From Myxococcota bacterium (GTDB lineage Bacteria > Myxococcota_A > Polyangia > JAAYKL01): DNA of 45,446 bases. Location of the stretch: contig JANQET010000005.1 in NCBI GenBank assembly GCA_028278265.1, positions 1 through 45,446 of the forward strand, written 5' to 3'. Below, piece by piece: positions 8,498-15,801 of the stretch. Numbering within the stretch: position 1 is the first letter of the stretch; each line of letters starts with the position of its first letter. The translations under genes and the position numbers were made by a program. The notes beneath the pieces were generated by a model. That model did no database searches. It was not told the DNA's origin and was given only the letters and a program-made list of their open reading frames with translations.

Positions 8498-9340
8498 ATG
8501 ATGACGCTCAAGAATTCACTACTCTACACTCTGTGGATGCTCTGTATCCTCCCGATGGCAGCATGCTCATCGGCCAGTGAGAATCCCGCTGCAGATGACG
8601 ATGATGCCTCCGGGGATGCGGACGGGGACGCCGATGGGGATGCGGATGCCGACGCCGATGCGGACAGTGACGCCGACGCGGATGGCGACTCCGATGCGGA
8701 CAGCGACGCCGACGCGGATAGCGACTCTGACTCGGACAGCGACTCTGACTCGGACAGCGATTCCGACGCGGACAGCGACGCCGATACGGACAGCGATGCC
8801 GACGCGGATAGCGACGCCGACGCGGACAGCGACGCCGATACAGACAGCGACGCCGATACAGATACGGACCCGGATTACAATCCCGGCCCTGACGGATGCC
8901 CTGGTATTGAGTGGGGAACAGTCGAGAAGTTGACCCTAAACGAGGTGATGCCCTTCTGGGAGATGCAGGGGTACATCGATAAGGACGGGGACGGGTATGT
9001 CGAGCAGGAGGAGATTACCTTTGACAACTGCTACCTCCACAAAACCGGCAAGACCCTCCTGCACATCGCTATCGGTCTGAGCTCGTGACCGACCTGTCCT
9101 GCTCACTTTGCCGAGTTGGGCAGCCAGTTGGCTACCATCATCGCAAACAACGGACTGGTGTTGGGCATCATGGGTTATAAAAGTCAGGACCTACCCATCG
9201 ACGAATCGTACACCATCATGAGCGAGTGGGGCCTCGAAGGCACCCACATGACCGGTCAGTACCGCATCAATCCGGTGCCCACCCCCTTTGACGCGATCGT
9301 GGATCTGGAGACCATGATCGTCACCTCTATCTCGGACTAA
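8498..9340 (+). CDS. DSD-stalk lipoprotein with redoxin domain, probable selenoprotein (UGA 9086-9088 read as Sec)
   Basis: The frame has one internal stop, TGA at 9086-9088, and then runs on without a break to TAA at 9338-9340. This gives 280 residues with Sec at position 197. Residues 1-23 are a lipoprotein signal ending in 'PMAAC'. Residues about 33-125 are an almost pure Asp-Ala/Ser/Thr/Gly stalk. '[12 protein letters not shown]' (161-172) matches a canonical EF-hand calcium loop. '[13 protein letters not shown]' then leads into UGA-P-T-C, the position and spacing of the CxxC active site in TlpA/redoxin folds. The sequence after UGA ('[20 protein letters not shown]', later '[16 protein letters not shown]') continues as a redoxin helix and strands. 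It ends four bases inside the convergent M14 gene. A nonsense mutation is the alternative. Confidence 0.72.
8614..8872 (+). repeat. Imperfect hexanucleotide repeat encoding an Asp-Xaa stalk
   Basis: Tandem GAY-(GCN/AGC/TCN/ACN) codon pairs, often gacagcgacgcc, code for alternating Asp and Ala/Ser/Thr/Gly. It lies between the lipidation site and the folded domain, and probably forms an extended acidic, calcium-binding spacer. Confidence 0.85.
9089..9134 (+). promoter_or_regulatory. Candidate bacterial SECIS element
   Basis: Two mutually exclusive hairpins can be drawn directly after the UGA. The longer pairs 9094-9104 with 9113-9123 (eleven positions, one mismatch, two G-U) around an 8-base loop. 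The other pairs 9110-9114 with 9128-9132 around a 13-base loop that begins GTTGGG, 26 bases after the UGA. Bacterial SECIS hairpins sit in this distance range and usually have G (often GU) at the start of the apical loop, which favours the second. Folding was done by eye. Confidence 0.45.
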
Positions 9341-10974
9341 CGAACGGCCTCGGTGACCAGTCGAGTGGGTTGGATCAACTTGTAGACCGGATAGGTCTTG
9401 GGTTTGCGATACCACTGGGTGACCAGGTAGCGGTCGAAAAAATTCCAGACCAAAAGCCCGTCGTCGCTCTGAGGTTCCAACAGATAGGCGGCCAGGCGAC
9501 CCAACGGCTGGGCGGTTCGAACGCATAGACTGCCCGCGGGAAATCGCATCTTTTTCATCGCCGGTTTGCCCTTGATGCTTGTCAGGCGATGCCCCTGAAA
9601 CAGCTCCGGCTCGGTTCGAATCTCAGTGGTCTCGAACGCTTGCACGTTTAGGGTGGCCGGCTTTGTCAACGCCTCGACCACCACGCCGTGCTGCATCAGT
9701 TTTTCAGCGATGTGGGGAGCATCTACAGCCATCAGGTAGGCGTAGGGAAGGGGTACCGCCTCGGTGATCGCGAAATCGGCGTAGTACGGGAGCGTGTATT
9801 TCTTCTTGTTTCCATCCTTGACGAACCGGGGATACCGACCCTTGGGATTTCGCTTCATCTCCCAGCTCAAGATGGTCACCGGTTTGGGGGTCGGCTGGAG
9901 TTCTGTTTCGATGCCGAAGCGATCGGTTGGTTTGGGGGCAGAACCGCGGCGAATCGTCCGTTGATCCGCCTGTGCGATCATCCGGCTGATCTCTTGCTGA
10001 TGCTGATGACAGAACTCGAGAATCGACATCGCGAACTGGTAGTTGCCCCGCACACGGGTCTTGTAGCTGGCATAGGCGTAGTTCTCCACCAGGATCGACA
10101 AGCGATTTCTCAGCCCGATATAGTTGGTCAAAAAGCGGGGTTTGTGACCAAAGGTGCCCCAGCCGTCGACCTGCGTCTCCCCGCGAAAATGGCCGTAGGG
10201 GATGGCCAAGGTGCCGGATGTCGCTTTCAGATGGGCCTCAATCTGCGGCATCATTCGATCCCGGGAGAAGGCGATCAAATCCGGATCGCCGTTGGGATTG
10301 AGCGCCCAGGAATAGGTCACCGGCTCCTCGTGCACCGACCCGTTGGTGGTATGGCAATCGACGACCAGGGCGGGATCCCAGCGCATCAACACATTCTCGA
10401 CCAGCCCCCTCATTTCCGGACTTTCCAATTTGATGCTGTCCCGATTGAGATCCAGCATTTGACCGTTGTAGCGCACGCCGACCCCCTGCTTGGGGCCGAG
10501 CTGGTTGCGGCGATTTTTCGGGCTGATCTGATCATTGCCGTCGATGTTGAAAATCGGACAGATCAGCAGCACCAACCGATCGAGAAAGGGGGGCTTGGCC
10601 CGACCGGCGATGTCGCGCAGCAGAGCGAGGAGGGCCTCCTTGCCTTCGACCTCGCCTGCGTGAATGTTCCCTTGCAGGTAGACGACGAGGCGATCGTCTC
10701 TGGCCAACGCGGCCGGAGAAGCCGGCGGAGGATCCCCCACGACGACCAACGGGATGGACTGTCCCCGTGTGCTTCTACCGATCTGTTCCACGCGAACATA
10801 AGGGCTTTTGGCCTGGATCTGTCGAATGAACTCAACCACTTCCCGGTAGGTCGATGTTCTGCTGTATCGACTGCTCTCAGCAACCGTCCGGGGCAGCGCC
10901 GGGGTCTGCGCTGCGGACAAGGCCCCGCTCAAGCATCCGATGACTACTAGACCAATGGAGAGCGTTCTTCTCAT
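9337..10974 (-). CDS. Secreted M14-family zinc carboxypeptidase
   Basis: A 545-residue peptidase of the M14 (carboxypeptidase A-like) family. It begins with a signal peptide ('MRRTLSIGLVVIGCLSGALS', cleavage near AAQ). The zinc-binding H-x-x-E is in 'QGNIHAGEVEGKEA', the third zinc ligand is the His of 'VVDCHTTNGSVHEEP', and the likely catalytic Glu is in 'LSILVENYAYASYKTRV'. About 200 further residues follow the catalytic domain and look like a separate beta-rich domain. I chose ATG 10974 over the adjacent GTG at 10977 because GAAGG lies seven bases upstream. It probably cleaves peptides in the periplasm or outside the cell. Its 3' end overlaps that of the convergent redoxin gene by four bases. 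Confidence 0.9.
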   Translation of the reverse strand: MRRTLSIGLVVIGCLSGALSAAQTPALPRTVAESSRYSRTSTYREVVEFIRQIQAKSPYVRVEQIGRSTRGQSIPLVVVGDPPPASPAALARDDRLVVYLQGNIHAGEVEGKEALLALLRDIAGRAKPPFLDRLVLLICPIFNIDGNDQISPKNRRNQLGPKQGVGVRYNGQMLDLNRDSIKLESPEMRGLVENVLMRWDPALVVDCHTTNGSVHEEPVTYSWALNPNGDPDLIAFSRDRMMPQIEAHLKATSGTLAIPYGHFRGETQVDGWGTFGHKPRFLTNYIGLRNRLSILVENYAYASYKTRVRGNYQFAMSILEFCHQHQQEISRMIAQADQRTIRRGSAPKPTDRFGIETELQPTPKPVTILSWEMKRNPKGRYPRFVKDGNKKKYTLPYYADFAITEAVPLPYAYLMAVDAPHIAEKLMQHGVVVEALTKPATLNVQAFETTEIRTEPELFQGHRLTSIKGKPAMKKMRFPAGSLCVRTAQPLGRLAAYLLEPQSDDGLLVWNFFDRYLVTQWYRKPKTYPVYKLIQPTRLVTEAVR

Positions 10975-11005
10975 CACACCACCTTCTCAGCTATTATCCG
11001 CAGCC

Positions 11006-12358
11006 TTACCACTTATGGGTGATGATGACTTCGTTTTTCTCATCATCAAAGGTGATTTCGCCCCCGTCCCGACACCCCCAGCAGGGGGCCCAGTACAACC
11101 CGTTGCGATGCCCCTCCTGATAGACCAGGGCCAGGGGCAACGGCTGACGCCACAGCACCAGGCTGGAGGCGTGGACGTACTTGGTGTTGTCCTCGACCTC
11201 GTGCAGCGCGACGACAAAGGCGTGTTTGTTGGAGCGCCCCACGGCCACCCACAGCTCCATACCCTGGCGGGGGATCCAGCGGATCGGCTTCCAGCGGAAG
11301 TGGATGCCCTGCTTGGCCAACTCTTCCCGATTGGTCTGTCGACGGGCCAGCACCGAGCGCACGTCACCGTCACTGTACATGTACGGGTTGTCGTGAATGG
11401 CATAGAGCTCGGGAATCGATCGAATCACCTGGGTGAACTTGTCCGGTTTCATATTGCGATAGAGGCTGAACGGCGGCCGGGTGCGCTCGATGAAGCACGA
11501 CGCCTCGTTGACCTTGCCGGCGCAACAGCGAAAGCCGAGCTGGGGATCCGACGCTTCGGGCATCTGACGCCACCGCATGGCGCAGCGCCGCCCCCGCTTG
11601 GCCGGAACCCCCATTCCCGGTGCAAATCCCCGGGCCACCCCCCGTTCGACTTGGGAAGGGTCTCGGCCCCAGGCACTCGAGGTCCACTCCAACAAGCGTC
11701 CCATTGCGAACACGCCGAAGGGGGAAGCCGGTTGCAGGCGGTCCACCTCGGCATAGGCCTCCCCGTCGTAGCGGTTCCCCACCGGATAGCGGCGGCTGTC
11801 CGCTGACTTGCAGGCCCATTCCCATTCCAGCTCGGTACACAACCGTTTGCCCTCGGCGCGGCAGGCTTCGTCCGCCTCGGCGCGCGAAATGCCGGTGAGG
11901 AACGGCCGCTGAGGATCGTTGGGAAAGGGCAGCGCATCGATTTCAAAGGGCGTGATCTGATGGGGCAACAGATCGTTCTCTGCGTATTGGACGCGCAGCA
12001 CATCCGCCGGCGCGCTGCCCGCGAGCAAGGTGCCGCCGGGAATCGAGATCGCCTGGCCGGCCACCGGTGGTGGAAACGCGGGGCGCTCCAGCACCGGTTC
12101 GACATTGATCGTTCCACGGGGACGCGCCGTTCCCTCCTTGACGACCGCCCCATCCGGTCCCCCGTCCGCTACATCCCGCACTGCTTCGAGCGTCGGTTCG
12201 GCGGGGACAACCGCCGATTCGGCGGGAGGGGACGCGATGGCCCTCGGCGCGCCGCCGGCGTCGAACAACGTCAGTCGATCGGCCGGGGGGCCGTCGACAC
12301 AGGAGCAACAGAGCCACTGCAGCAACACGGCACAAGTGAGAAGGATACGTCGCATCAT
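11006..12358 (-). CDS. Lipoprotein with FGE/sulfatase-modifying-factor domain
   Basis: A 450-residue exported protein. Its N-terminus ('MMRRILLTCAVLLQWLCCSC') is a probable lipoprotein signal, which is why I start at 12358 rather than further upstream. A low-complexity linker leads to an FGE-sulfatase domain (about residues 120-310) with 'IPGGTLLAGS', 'AEADEACRAEGKRLCTELEW', 'EWACKSADSRRYPVGN' and 'PQLGFRCC'. In formylglycine-generating enzymes two Cys five residues apart do the chemistry. Here 'GRRCAMR' keeps the second, but Lys occupies the place of the first, so canonical formylglycine formation is doubtful. The C-terminal 130 residues, rich in Trp and containing 'GLYWAPCWGCRDGG', are not recognised. 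No sulfatase gene is nearby. Confidence 0.75.
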   Translation of the reverse strand: MMRRILLTCAVLLQWLCCSCVDGPPADRLTLFDAGGAPRAIASPPAESAVVPAEPTLEAVRDVADGGPDGAVVKEGTARPRGTINVEPVLERPAFPPPVAGQAISIPGGTLLAGSAPADVLRVQYAENDLLPHQITPFEIDALPFPNDPQRPFLTGISRAEADEACRAEGKRLCTELEWEWACKSADSRRYPVGNRYDGEAYAEVDRLQPASPFGVFAMGRLLEWTSSAWGRDPSQVERGVARGFAPGMGVPAKRGRRCAMRWRQMPEASDPQLGFRCCAGKVNEASCFIERTRPPFSLYRNMKPDKFTQVIRSIPELYAIHDNPYMYSDGDVRSVLARRQTNREELAKQGIHFRWKPIRWIPRQGMELWVAVGRSNKHAFVVALHEVEDNTKYVHASSLVLWRQPLPLALVYQEGHRNGLYWAPCWGCRDGGEITFDDEKNEVIITHKW

Positions 12359-12389
12359 CTCGGGGGATACCCGTGATACACCGGCCGGG

Positions 12390-13226
12390 TCAAGCGGATT
12401 TTCCACCGGTGGGATCGGCCGGTTGACAGCTGGGACAAAAAAAGGTGCTCCGTCCCTGCTGCGCGGTACGCTCGATCGCCGATGCGCAATTGCGGCAGCG
12501 CTCCCCATCGCGGCCATACACTTTGAGAAACCGGGCAAATCCACCGCTTTGACCGCTGCTGTCCTGGAAATCGGAAAAGGTGGTGCCGCAATGGGCGATC
12601 GCGGCGTTGAGAATCCGGCGGGTGGCCCGGTGCAAGCGTTTGATCTCCGGTGCTGTCAGTCGGCTAATCAGCCGCTCGGGGTGTACCCTCGCCGCAAACA
12701 GAATTTCACTGGCGTAGATATTGCCGATACCCACCAGGCGATCCTGACGCAACAGCCACACCTTGGCCTCCTGACGGGTGGTTCCGATGAGTCGTTCGAG
12801 GGCTGCCGCGGTAAACGAATCTGCCAGCGGCTCCTGGCCCGGGGGAATGAACGCCGCCGGATCCGTGGCATACCGAATCGTGCCGAAACGGCGCGTATCG
12901 ACAAAGGCGAGAACGCCCTGATCGAGGGTGAAACGCGCCCGCTGGCGGGGGAGCTCCTGCGCCTCTGAGGGCTGCCAGATCAGTCGGCCGGTCATCCGCA
13001 GATGAACCAGGAGGTAGGCGGTCCCCCGGCGCTTTTGAGGTGCGGCGAGGGCGAACACGATCTGCTTGCCGCTGCGAAACACCTCGACGATTTTACGGTT
13101 TTTCAGCTCGTGCCGGGGCAACCCCTCGAGTTTCGGATCATCGATCTCAACAGCGATAATAGTCCTTCCGCGCACCGCCTCGGCGAGCTGACGGGCCACG
13201 GTTTCGACTTCGGGCAACTCTGGCAT
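12390..13226 (-). CDS. mutM: Formamidopyrimidine-DNA glycosylase (Fpg/MutM)
   Basis: A 278-residue base-excision repair enzyme that removes 8-oxoguanine and ring-opened purines and nicks the abasic site. The N-terminal catalytic motif MPELPEVET is intact (Pro2 and Glu3). A conserved Lys lies in 'VFRSGKQIVF', the H2TH region is around 'LLRQDRLVGIGNIYASEILF', and the C-terminal zinc finger has two CxxC pairs ('CRNCASAIERTAQQGRSTFF' followed by CPSC). Length is normal for the family. It is transcribed away from alanine racemase across a 78-base gap, and the FGE-like gene begins 31 bases downstream of its stop. Confidence 0.97.
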   Translation of the reverse strand: MPELPEVETVARQLAEAVRGRTIIAVEIDDPKLEGLPRHELKNRKIVEVFRSGKQIVFALAAPQKRRGTAYLLVHLRMTGRLIWQPSEAQELPRQRARFTLDQGVLAFVDTRRFGTIRYATDPAAFIPPGQEPLADSFTAAALERLIGTTRQEAKVWLLRQDRLVGIGNIYASEILFAARVHPERLISRLTAPEIKRLHRATRRILNAAIAHCGTTFSDFQDSSGQSGGFARFLKVYGRDGERCRNCASAIERTAQQGRSTFFCPSCQPADPTGGKSA

Positions 13227-13304
13227 GGGACCACCCTACCGCCCTACTCGACGAGGGACAACCACCGCCCCCATTATTTTGTCTATCTCACATTGAGCTC
13301 GCCG

Positions 13305-14480
13305 ATGTTGCCTGATACCGTTCGACCCGTGGAGCCCAAGGAACACAACCGGCCACCGGCCAACTGCTGGGTCGAGATCGATCGCGCGGCATTTGAGTGG
13401 AACATGGCCCAGTTCAGGCGCCTGGTCGGCGATCAGCGGCTGCTGATGGCGGTGGTCAAGGCCAACGCCTACGGACACGGTATGGTCGAGATCGCAACCC
13501 TCGCCGTCGAGCAGGGAGCAAACTGGCTGGGGGTCTTCTCCATTGAAGAGGGGCTGACCCTGCGTCGCAGCAACATCCAGGCCCCGATCCTGGTGCTCGG
13601 TCCGCCGACCACTGCCCTGCTCCGCGAAGCGATTGAGGCCGGGCTGCGCTTGTCGGTCACCTCGAACCCCGTGGCGTCTGAAATCGCTCGCCTGGGCAGG
13701 TCGGACACCATCGTTCACCTCAAAGTGGAGACCGGCACCCATCGCCAGGGGCTCGACAGGGCCGAGCTCGCCCCAGTCGCGGCACTGTTGCTCGAGGCCG
13801 GGGTGACCGTCGAGGGCGCCTACACCCACTTTGCCGACATCGAAGACACCACCGAGCACCGCTTTGCCCAGCAACAATTCGAGCGATTCAACCGCCGGCT
13901 CAAGGCGCTGGACGCCGCCGGCCTCCGGTTGTCCCTGCCCCACACCGCGTGCTCGGCGGCGACCATTTTGTTTCCCCACACCCACTTCGACCTGGTCCGC
14001 GTGGGCATTGCGCTCTACGGCCTGTGGCCGTCGAAAGAGACGCGGGTGTCCGCCCAGAGCATGGGTCGCAACGCCCTCGATCTGCGGCCGGTGATGGCCG
14101 TCAAAACCACCATCGCGCAGATCAAGTCGATTCCCAAGGGGGCCTATGTCGGCTACGGTCGCACCTTCCGCACGACCCGGCAAACCCGGTTGGCCGTGCT
14201 GCCGGTGGGGTACGCCGATGGCTACGACCGTCGGTTGTCCAACGTGGCCCACGTCTTGATTCGCCAGGCCCGCGCCCCGATTCGCGGTCGCATCTGCATG
14301 AACCTGACGATGGTCGACGTCACTGACATTCCCCGGGCCGCCCCTGGTGATGAGGTGGTCTTATTGGGTCAACAGGGCGAGGAACGGCTCCGGGCCGAGG
14401 ATCTGGCCGAGCAGATGGGAACGATCAACTACGAAGTGGTCACCCGCATCGCCCCCACGGCTCCTCGGCTAATCACTTGA
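13305..14480 (+). CDS. alr: Alanine racemase
   Basis: A 391-residue fold-type III PLP enzyme that interconverts L- and D-alanine for peptidoglycan. The PLP lysine is K52 in 'MAVVKANAYGHG'. 'HLKVETGTHRQGL' and 'GAYTHFADIEDT' are typical barrel strands, 'DLVRVGIALYGLWP' is the conserved barrel end, and the C-terminal domain carries 'PVGYADGYDR' and 'RGRICMNLTMVDVTDI'. The frame is open far upstream, but everything before the ATG at 13305 would overlap mutM antisense and resembles no racemase, so I use this ATG; GTG 13329 is a possible alternative. Its 3' end overlaps the convergent ligase-like gene by eight bases. Confidence 0.95.
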   Translation: MLPDTVRPVEPKEHNRPPANCWVEIDRAAFEWNMAQFRRLVGDQRLLMAVVKANAYGHGMVEIATLAVEQGANWLGVFSIEEGLTLRRSNIQAPILVLGPPTTALLREAIEAGLRLSVTSNPVASEIARLGRSDTIVHLKVETGTHRQGLDRAELAPVAALLLEAGVTVEGAYTHFADIEDTTEHRFAQQQFERFNRRLKALDAAGLRLSLPHTACSAATILFPHTHFDLVRVGIALYGLWPSKETRVSAQSMGRNALDLRPVMAVKTTIAQIKSIPKGAYVGYGRTFRTTRQTRLAVLPVGYADGYDRRLSNVAHVLIRQARAPIRGRICMNLTMVDVTDIPRAAPGDEVVLLGQQGEERLRAEDLAEQMGTINYEVVTRIAPTAPRLIT

Positions 14481-15792
14481 TTCCCCGGTATGCCGATTGG
14501 CTCCGTTCCGAGTTACCGCCGCCCGATCCCGGGTTCCCCACATGAGAAGCGATGAGCGCGACAAAGGGAAACTGAAACCAGATCTCCCCGGCAAATCCGG
14601 CCAGCAGGTAGGCCCCGACAATCCCCCTCGTCCAATTGTCCAAAGAGTGCTTCCGGTAGCGCCACCACACCACCCAGACGAAGAAGAGGGTTCCGGCCAA
14701 CCCCAGCAGACCGTACTCCGCGAGCAGACCGGTGTACTCGTTGTGGGCGATTCGACCGGTGGTCCATTGCCCCAGGGCGGTCATCGCCGTCGCCGGACAG
14801 CTGTAGGGATGGTTCCGGCCGCCGACACCGATCAACCAATTGTCCCGGAAACACCGGAGGGAGGCGCCGGCCAGCACCACATACCCCGAAGGAATGACAT
14901 CGATTTGACATCTGGAAATCGTTAGAGTGGTTTGGGGGGCGTAACGGGGACCCAATTCATCCAGGTGGTAGTTCTCGTGCGGTTCGAACAGGGGCAGGGA
15001 ATTCCCGCCGCAGCGAAGCGCAACGGGTTTGGCGTACAAGATCGAGATGGCGACAACGGCCAAAACCGCGTAACCGGCTATGCGCCAGGACCGCTGCCTG
15101 ACCACCAGCCAGAGCAGCATCACGGGCAGCGCCATCGTGGCAAACGACAGGCTGGCTGCGCAGAGAAACAGGGCGACCCCCATCAGGGGTGCCGCGAATC
15201 GGCGGTCGGGTAGCGCTCGGACCAAACCGGCACAGGCCAACATCATCGCACCGCAGGCAAACGGGCCGCCCACTATCCCGCGAAATCGGGGTAACCCACC
15301 GAGGTACTGGTGCGTACCCGCTTCGAAGACCAGCCGAAACAACTCACCGAAGCACCAGGCGGAAATGAACAACACTCCGTGGAGCGCGATGAGCAGAGCC
15401 GCACCCCAGGCCAGTACAGCGCGCATGCCGGGGTTGCGCTGACATTCGAAGTAGACCGCCGCGAAAAACACCGCTAGGGTCGCAATCCTCACCCCTTGTA
15501 GCAGGGCGTCTTCGACCGCTTCTGCACTGATCACGGAGAGGAGACGACCAACCACGAGACAGCTCAGGGAAACGACCAACAGACGATGCGCACGCCAAAT
15601 AGCCCTTAGCCGCTCCCCATACGGCCATCGGGCGATCAGGGCCAGCAGTAGGGCGACGCCGGCCAGGAGAAAGCCCAACCGTCCCCAGTGAATGTGCATC
15701 ATCGGCGGCACTGCTGAGAGCACCACCGCTGCCCCCAGACAGACCATGCCGAAACGGTCGCTGAATCGGGCTGGCCCATCTTTACTGTGCAT
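14473..15792 (-). CDS. O-antigen ligase/polymerase-like membrane protein
   Basis: A 439-residue inner-membrane protein with about ten predicted hydrophobic segments. One large hydrophilic loop lies near residues 265-340, followed by 'GRIAHNEYTGLLAEYGLLGL'. A long periplasmic loop with a conserved His before 'N-x-Y-x-x-x-L-x-E-x-G-L-x-G' is the mark of the Wzy_C/O-antigen ligase group, which transfers or polymerises lipid-linked glycans on the periplasmic face. Ligase versus polymerase cannot be told apart here. It is ten bases downstream of the lytic transglycosylase gene and probably in the same transcript. Confidence 0.75.
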   Translation of the reverse strand: MHSKDGPARFSDRFGMVCLGAAVVLSAVPPMMHIHWGRLGFLLAGVALLLALIARWPYGERLRAIWRAHRLLVVSLSCLVVGRLLSVISAEAVEDALLQGVRIATLAVFFAAVYFECQRNPGMRAVLAWGAALLIALHGVLFISAWCFGELFRLVFEAGTHQYLGGLPRFRGIVGGPFACGAMMLACAGLVRALPDRRFAAPLMGVALFLCAASLSFATMALPVMLLWLVVRQRSWRIAGYAVLAVVAISILYAKPVALRCGGNSLPLFEPHENYHLDELGPRYAPQTTLTISRCQIDVIPSGYVVLAGASLRCFRDNWLIGVGGRNHPYSCPATAMTALGQWTTGRIAHNEYTGLLAEYGLLGLAGTLFFVWVVWWRYRKHSLDNWTRGIVGAYLLAGFAGEIWFQFPFVALIASHVGNPGSGGGNSERSQSAYRGIK

Positions 15793-15801
15793 GACCGTCG
15801 T

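Noticed and set aside
8614..8872. CRISPR-like or satellite repeat
   Set aside because: Units are six bases, lie in frame inside a lipoprotein gene and encode a regular Asp-Xaa peptide; there are no spacers.
9116..9340. A separate 74-residue gene starting at TTG 9116
   Set aside because: It is in the same frame as the lipoprotein, has no ribosome site, and its sequence is the second half of the redoxin domain; read-through of the UGA explains it better.
13002..13304. N-terminal extension of alanine racemase
   Set aside because: It is antisense to mutM and has no similarity to racemases; ATG 13305 gives a normal length.
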